From Alphaproteobacteria bacterium (GTDB lineage Bacteria > Pseudomonadota > Alphaproteobacteria > Rhodobacterales > Rhodobacteraceae): a DNA stretch of 16,322 bases. Below, in pieces: positions 15,098-16,322 of this stretch (position 1 is the stretch's first letter; the number at the start of each line of letters is the position of its first letter). A model generated the notes under the pieces. That model was not told the DNA's origin and did not search any database. It saw only the letters and a program-made list of their open reading frames with translations. The translations under genes and the position numbers were made by a program. The DNA is taken from assembly GCA_024277955.1 (NCBI GenBank), contig JAJRUE010000050.1:1-16322 (forward strand), read 5' to 3'.

Positions 15098-16009
15098 ATG
15101 ACCACCAAGACCACCACCCACCAGGCCCGCGAAGACACCCGAAACGACGCCATCAAGATCTATGTCAACGGCGACATCCTTCCCCGCGATCAGGCAAAAA
15201 TCAGTGTCTATGACAGCGGATTCATGCTTGGCGACGGGATCTGGGAAGGGCTGCGCCTGTATGACGGGACATGGGCCTTTCTTGACGATCACCTCGACCG
15301 GCTGTTCGAAGCCGCCAAGGCCATCGACCTGGATATTGGCCTGGACCGCGCCGGGCTGATCGCATCTCTGGAAGCCACCCGCGCCGCCAACCACATGACC
15401 ACTGACGCCCACGCCCGGCTGATGATCACCCGTGGCGTCAAGATCCGGCCGTTTCAGCACCCGTCGCTCAGCCAGTCCGGGCCCACCATCGTCATCATCA
15501 TCGAACATTCCCGCCCGGCTATTGGGCGGCCCATCCGGCTTGCCAGCGTCCCGCATATCCGCGGCCTGCCGATGACGCAGGACCCCAAGCTGAACAGCCA
15601 TTCCAAGCTGAACTGCATCCTGGCCTGCATCGCCGCCGAAAAGGCCGGCGCGGATGAGGCGCTGATGCTGGATGTGCATGGCTTCGTCAACACCACCAAC
15701 GCCTGCAACTTTTTCATCGTCCGCAGGGGCGAGGTCTGGACCAGCACCGGCGACTACTGCATGAACGGTATCACCCGGCGCAAAGTCATCGAACTGTGCC
15801 GCGAAAACGGCATCCCGGTCTTCGAGCGCAACTTTTCCCTGGTCGAAACCTACGGCGCGGACGAGGCCTTTGTTACCGGCACGTTCGGCGCCCAGACCCC
15901 GGTCGGCGAAATCGACGGACGCCGGATCGGCAGTGGCGAACCTGGCCCGGTGACCGCCCGCATCCGCGCGCTCTACAAGGCGCTGATCGCGCGGGAGTGC
16001 GGCCAATGA
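15098..16009 (+). CDS. class IV (fold-type IV) PLP-dependent aminotransferase, substrate unknown
   Basis: This 303-residue protein belongs to the fold-type IV PLP family of branched-chain and D-amino-acid aminotransferases and aminodeoxychorismate lyase. Visible features are YDSGFMLGDGIWEGLR (38-53), H65/R68 in HLDRLF, the Schiff-base lysine K170 in NSHSKLN, GITRRKVIEL (224-233) and TGTFGAQTPVG (260-270) for phosphate binding. Where typical members have a glutamate touching the PLP ring nitrogen (xEGxxxN), this protein has GFVNTTNACNFF (195-206) with threonine at position 199. Substrate and even reaction are therefore uncertain. ATG 15098 is preferred over the upstream in-frame extension because AGGAGG (15088-15093) lies 4 bases before it. 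The stop overlaps the next start (ATGA). Confidence 0.88.
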   Translation: MTTKTTTHQAREDTRNDAIKIYVNGDILPRDQAKISVYDSGFMLGDGIWEGLRLYDGTWAFLDDHLDRLFEAAKAIDLDIGLDRAGLIASLEATRAANHMTTDAHARLMITRGVKIRPFQHPSLSQSGPTIVIIIEHSRPAIGRPIRLASVPHIRGLPMTQDPKLNSHSKLNCILACIAAEKAGADEALMLDVHGFVNTTNACNFFIVRRGEVWTSTGDYCMNGITRRKVIELCRENGIPVFERNFSLVETYGADEAFVTGTFGAQTPVGEIDGRRIGSGEPGPVTARIRALYKALIARECGQ

Positions 16010-16322
16010 AGATCGCCATGTGGTCGGGGCCGCGCAACCTGTCGACGGCGATGATGTATGCCTTTGCCGCGCGGGGCGACTGCGCGGTGGTGGACGAACC
16101 TTTCTACGCCGCCTACTTGGCGAAAACCGGGCTGCACCACCCGATGCGCGCCGAAATCCTGGCCGCGCAGCCCACCGACCCGGCCCGGGTCGTGGCGCAG
16201 ATAACAGGCTCTAACCCGGGGAATTTGCCGCATTTCTACCAGAAACACATGGCCCATCACATGGTGGATGGCATGCCGCGCGGCTGGATCGGGCAGATGC
16301 GCAACGTGTTCCTGATCCGCCA
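16006..16322 (+). CDS. sulfotransferase-like P-loop protein (partial, runs off the window)
   Basis: The first 105 residues are present. The N-terminus MKIAMWSGPRNLSTAMMYAF has the glycine/serine-rich loop, with an arginine and ST pair (SGPRNLSTAM, 7-16), that sulfotransferase-superfamily proteins use to bind the 5'-phosphosulfate of PAPS. VVDEPFYAAYL follows as in bacterial sulfotransferase-like relatives. Neither the PAPS 3'-phosphate site nor a substrate can be judged from this fragment. The ATG overlaps the aminotransferase TGA (ATGA) with GGGAG 8 bases upstream, so the two are translationally coupled and probably act in one pathway. The family call rests on motif recognition. Confidence 0.8.
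   Translation, partial: MKIAMWSGPRNLSTAMMYAFAARGDCAVVDEPFYAAYLAKTGLHHPMRAEILAAQPTDPARVVAQITGSNPGNLPHFYQKHMAHHMVDGMPRGWIGQMRNVFLIR

Noticed and set aside
1..16322. Replication origin, CRISPR array, tRNA, IS element or prophage genes
   Set aside because: No DnaA-box cluster, regular spaced repeats, tRNA-like folds, transposase motifs or phage proteins were seen; only parS marks origin proximity.

Overview
The window is a compact, GC-rich (roughly two-thirds G+C) bacterial chromosome segment. Gene content, gene order and protein wording (MnmE/MnmG/RsmG/ParA/ParB, a MaeB-type malic enzyme next to mutS, TTG/GTG starts) point to an alphaproteobacterium of the Rhodobacterales (Rhodobacteraceae/Roseobacter group). 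It looks like the origin-proximal parABS locus. There is no sign of phage, plasmid, IS element, CRISPR array, tRNA or rRNA.

Layout. (1) 14-5500, plus strand: mnmE - mnmG - rsmG - parA - parB, tightly packed, with two parS sites (TGTTTCACGTGAAAC core). One sits on the translation start of mnmG and one inside the rsmG coding sequence. (2) 5504-7984, minus strand: rph - rdgB - hemW, translationally overlapping and convergent with parB. (3) 8104-9782, plus strand: hrcA - grpE (heat-shock repressor and DnaK nucleotide exchange factor) behind a clear sigma70-like promoter. (4) 9757-12453, minus strand: mutS, overlapping the end of grpE tail to tail. (5) 12555-14819, plus strand: maeB, divergent from mutS, with its own promoter. 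(6) 14829-14945, minus strand: an unlisted 38-codon gene for a small exported or membrane peptide. (7) 15098-window end, plus strand: a class IV aminotransferase translationally coupled to a sulfotransferase-like gene that runs off the window.

The most unusual feature is mnmG. Its reading frame aligns with the family over the full 622 codons, but it is interrupted by two in-frame TAA codons (2620 and 2992) with no frameshift. Its partner mnmE is intact. TAA acts as an ordinary stop for parA and grpE in the same window, so general recoding is unlikely. The gene is either a young double-nonsense pseudogene, an assembly artefact, or (least likely) a recoded or split gene. Other points worth a second look are the parS site between the Shine-Dalgarno and start codon of mnmG, a 34-bp AT island with an exact IHF consensus inside hemW, the overlooked small ORF, and an aminotransferase that lacks the usual PLP-contacting glutamate.

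Apart from these, the window is ordinary core genome. I did not find a new multi-gene system. The longest stretch between large genes (14820-15097, 278 bp) holds the small ORF, a 12-bp palindrome and a leader hairpin.
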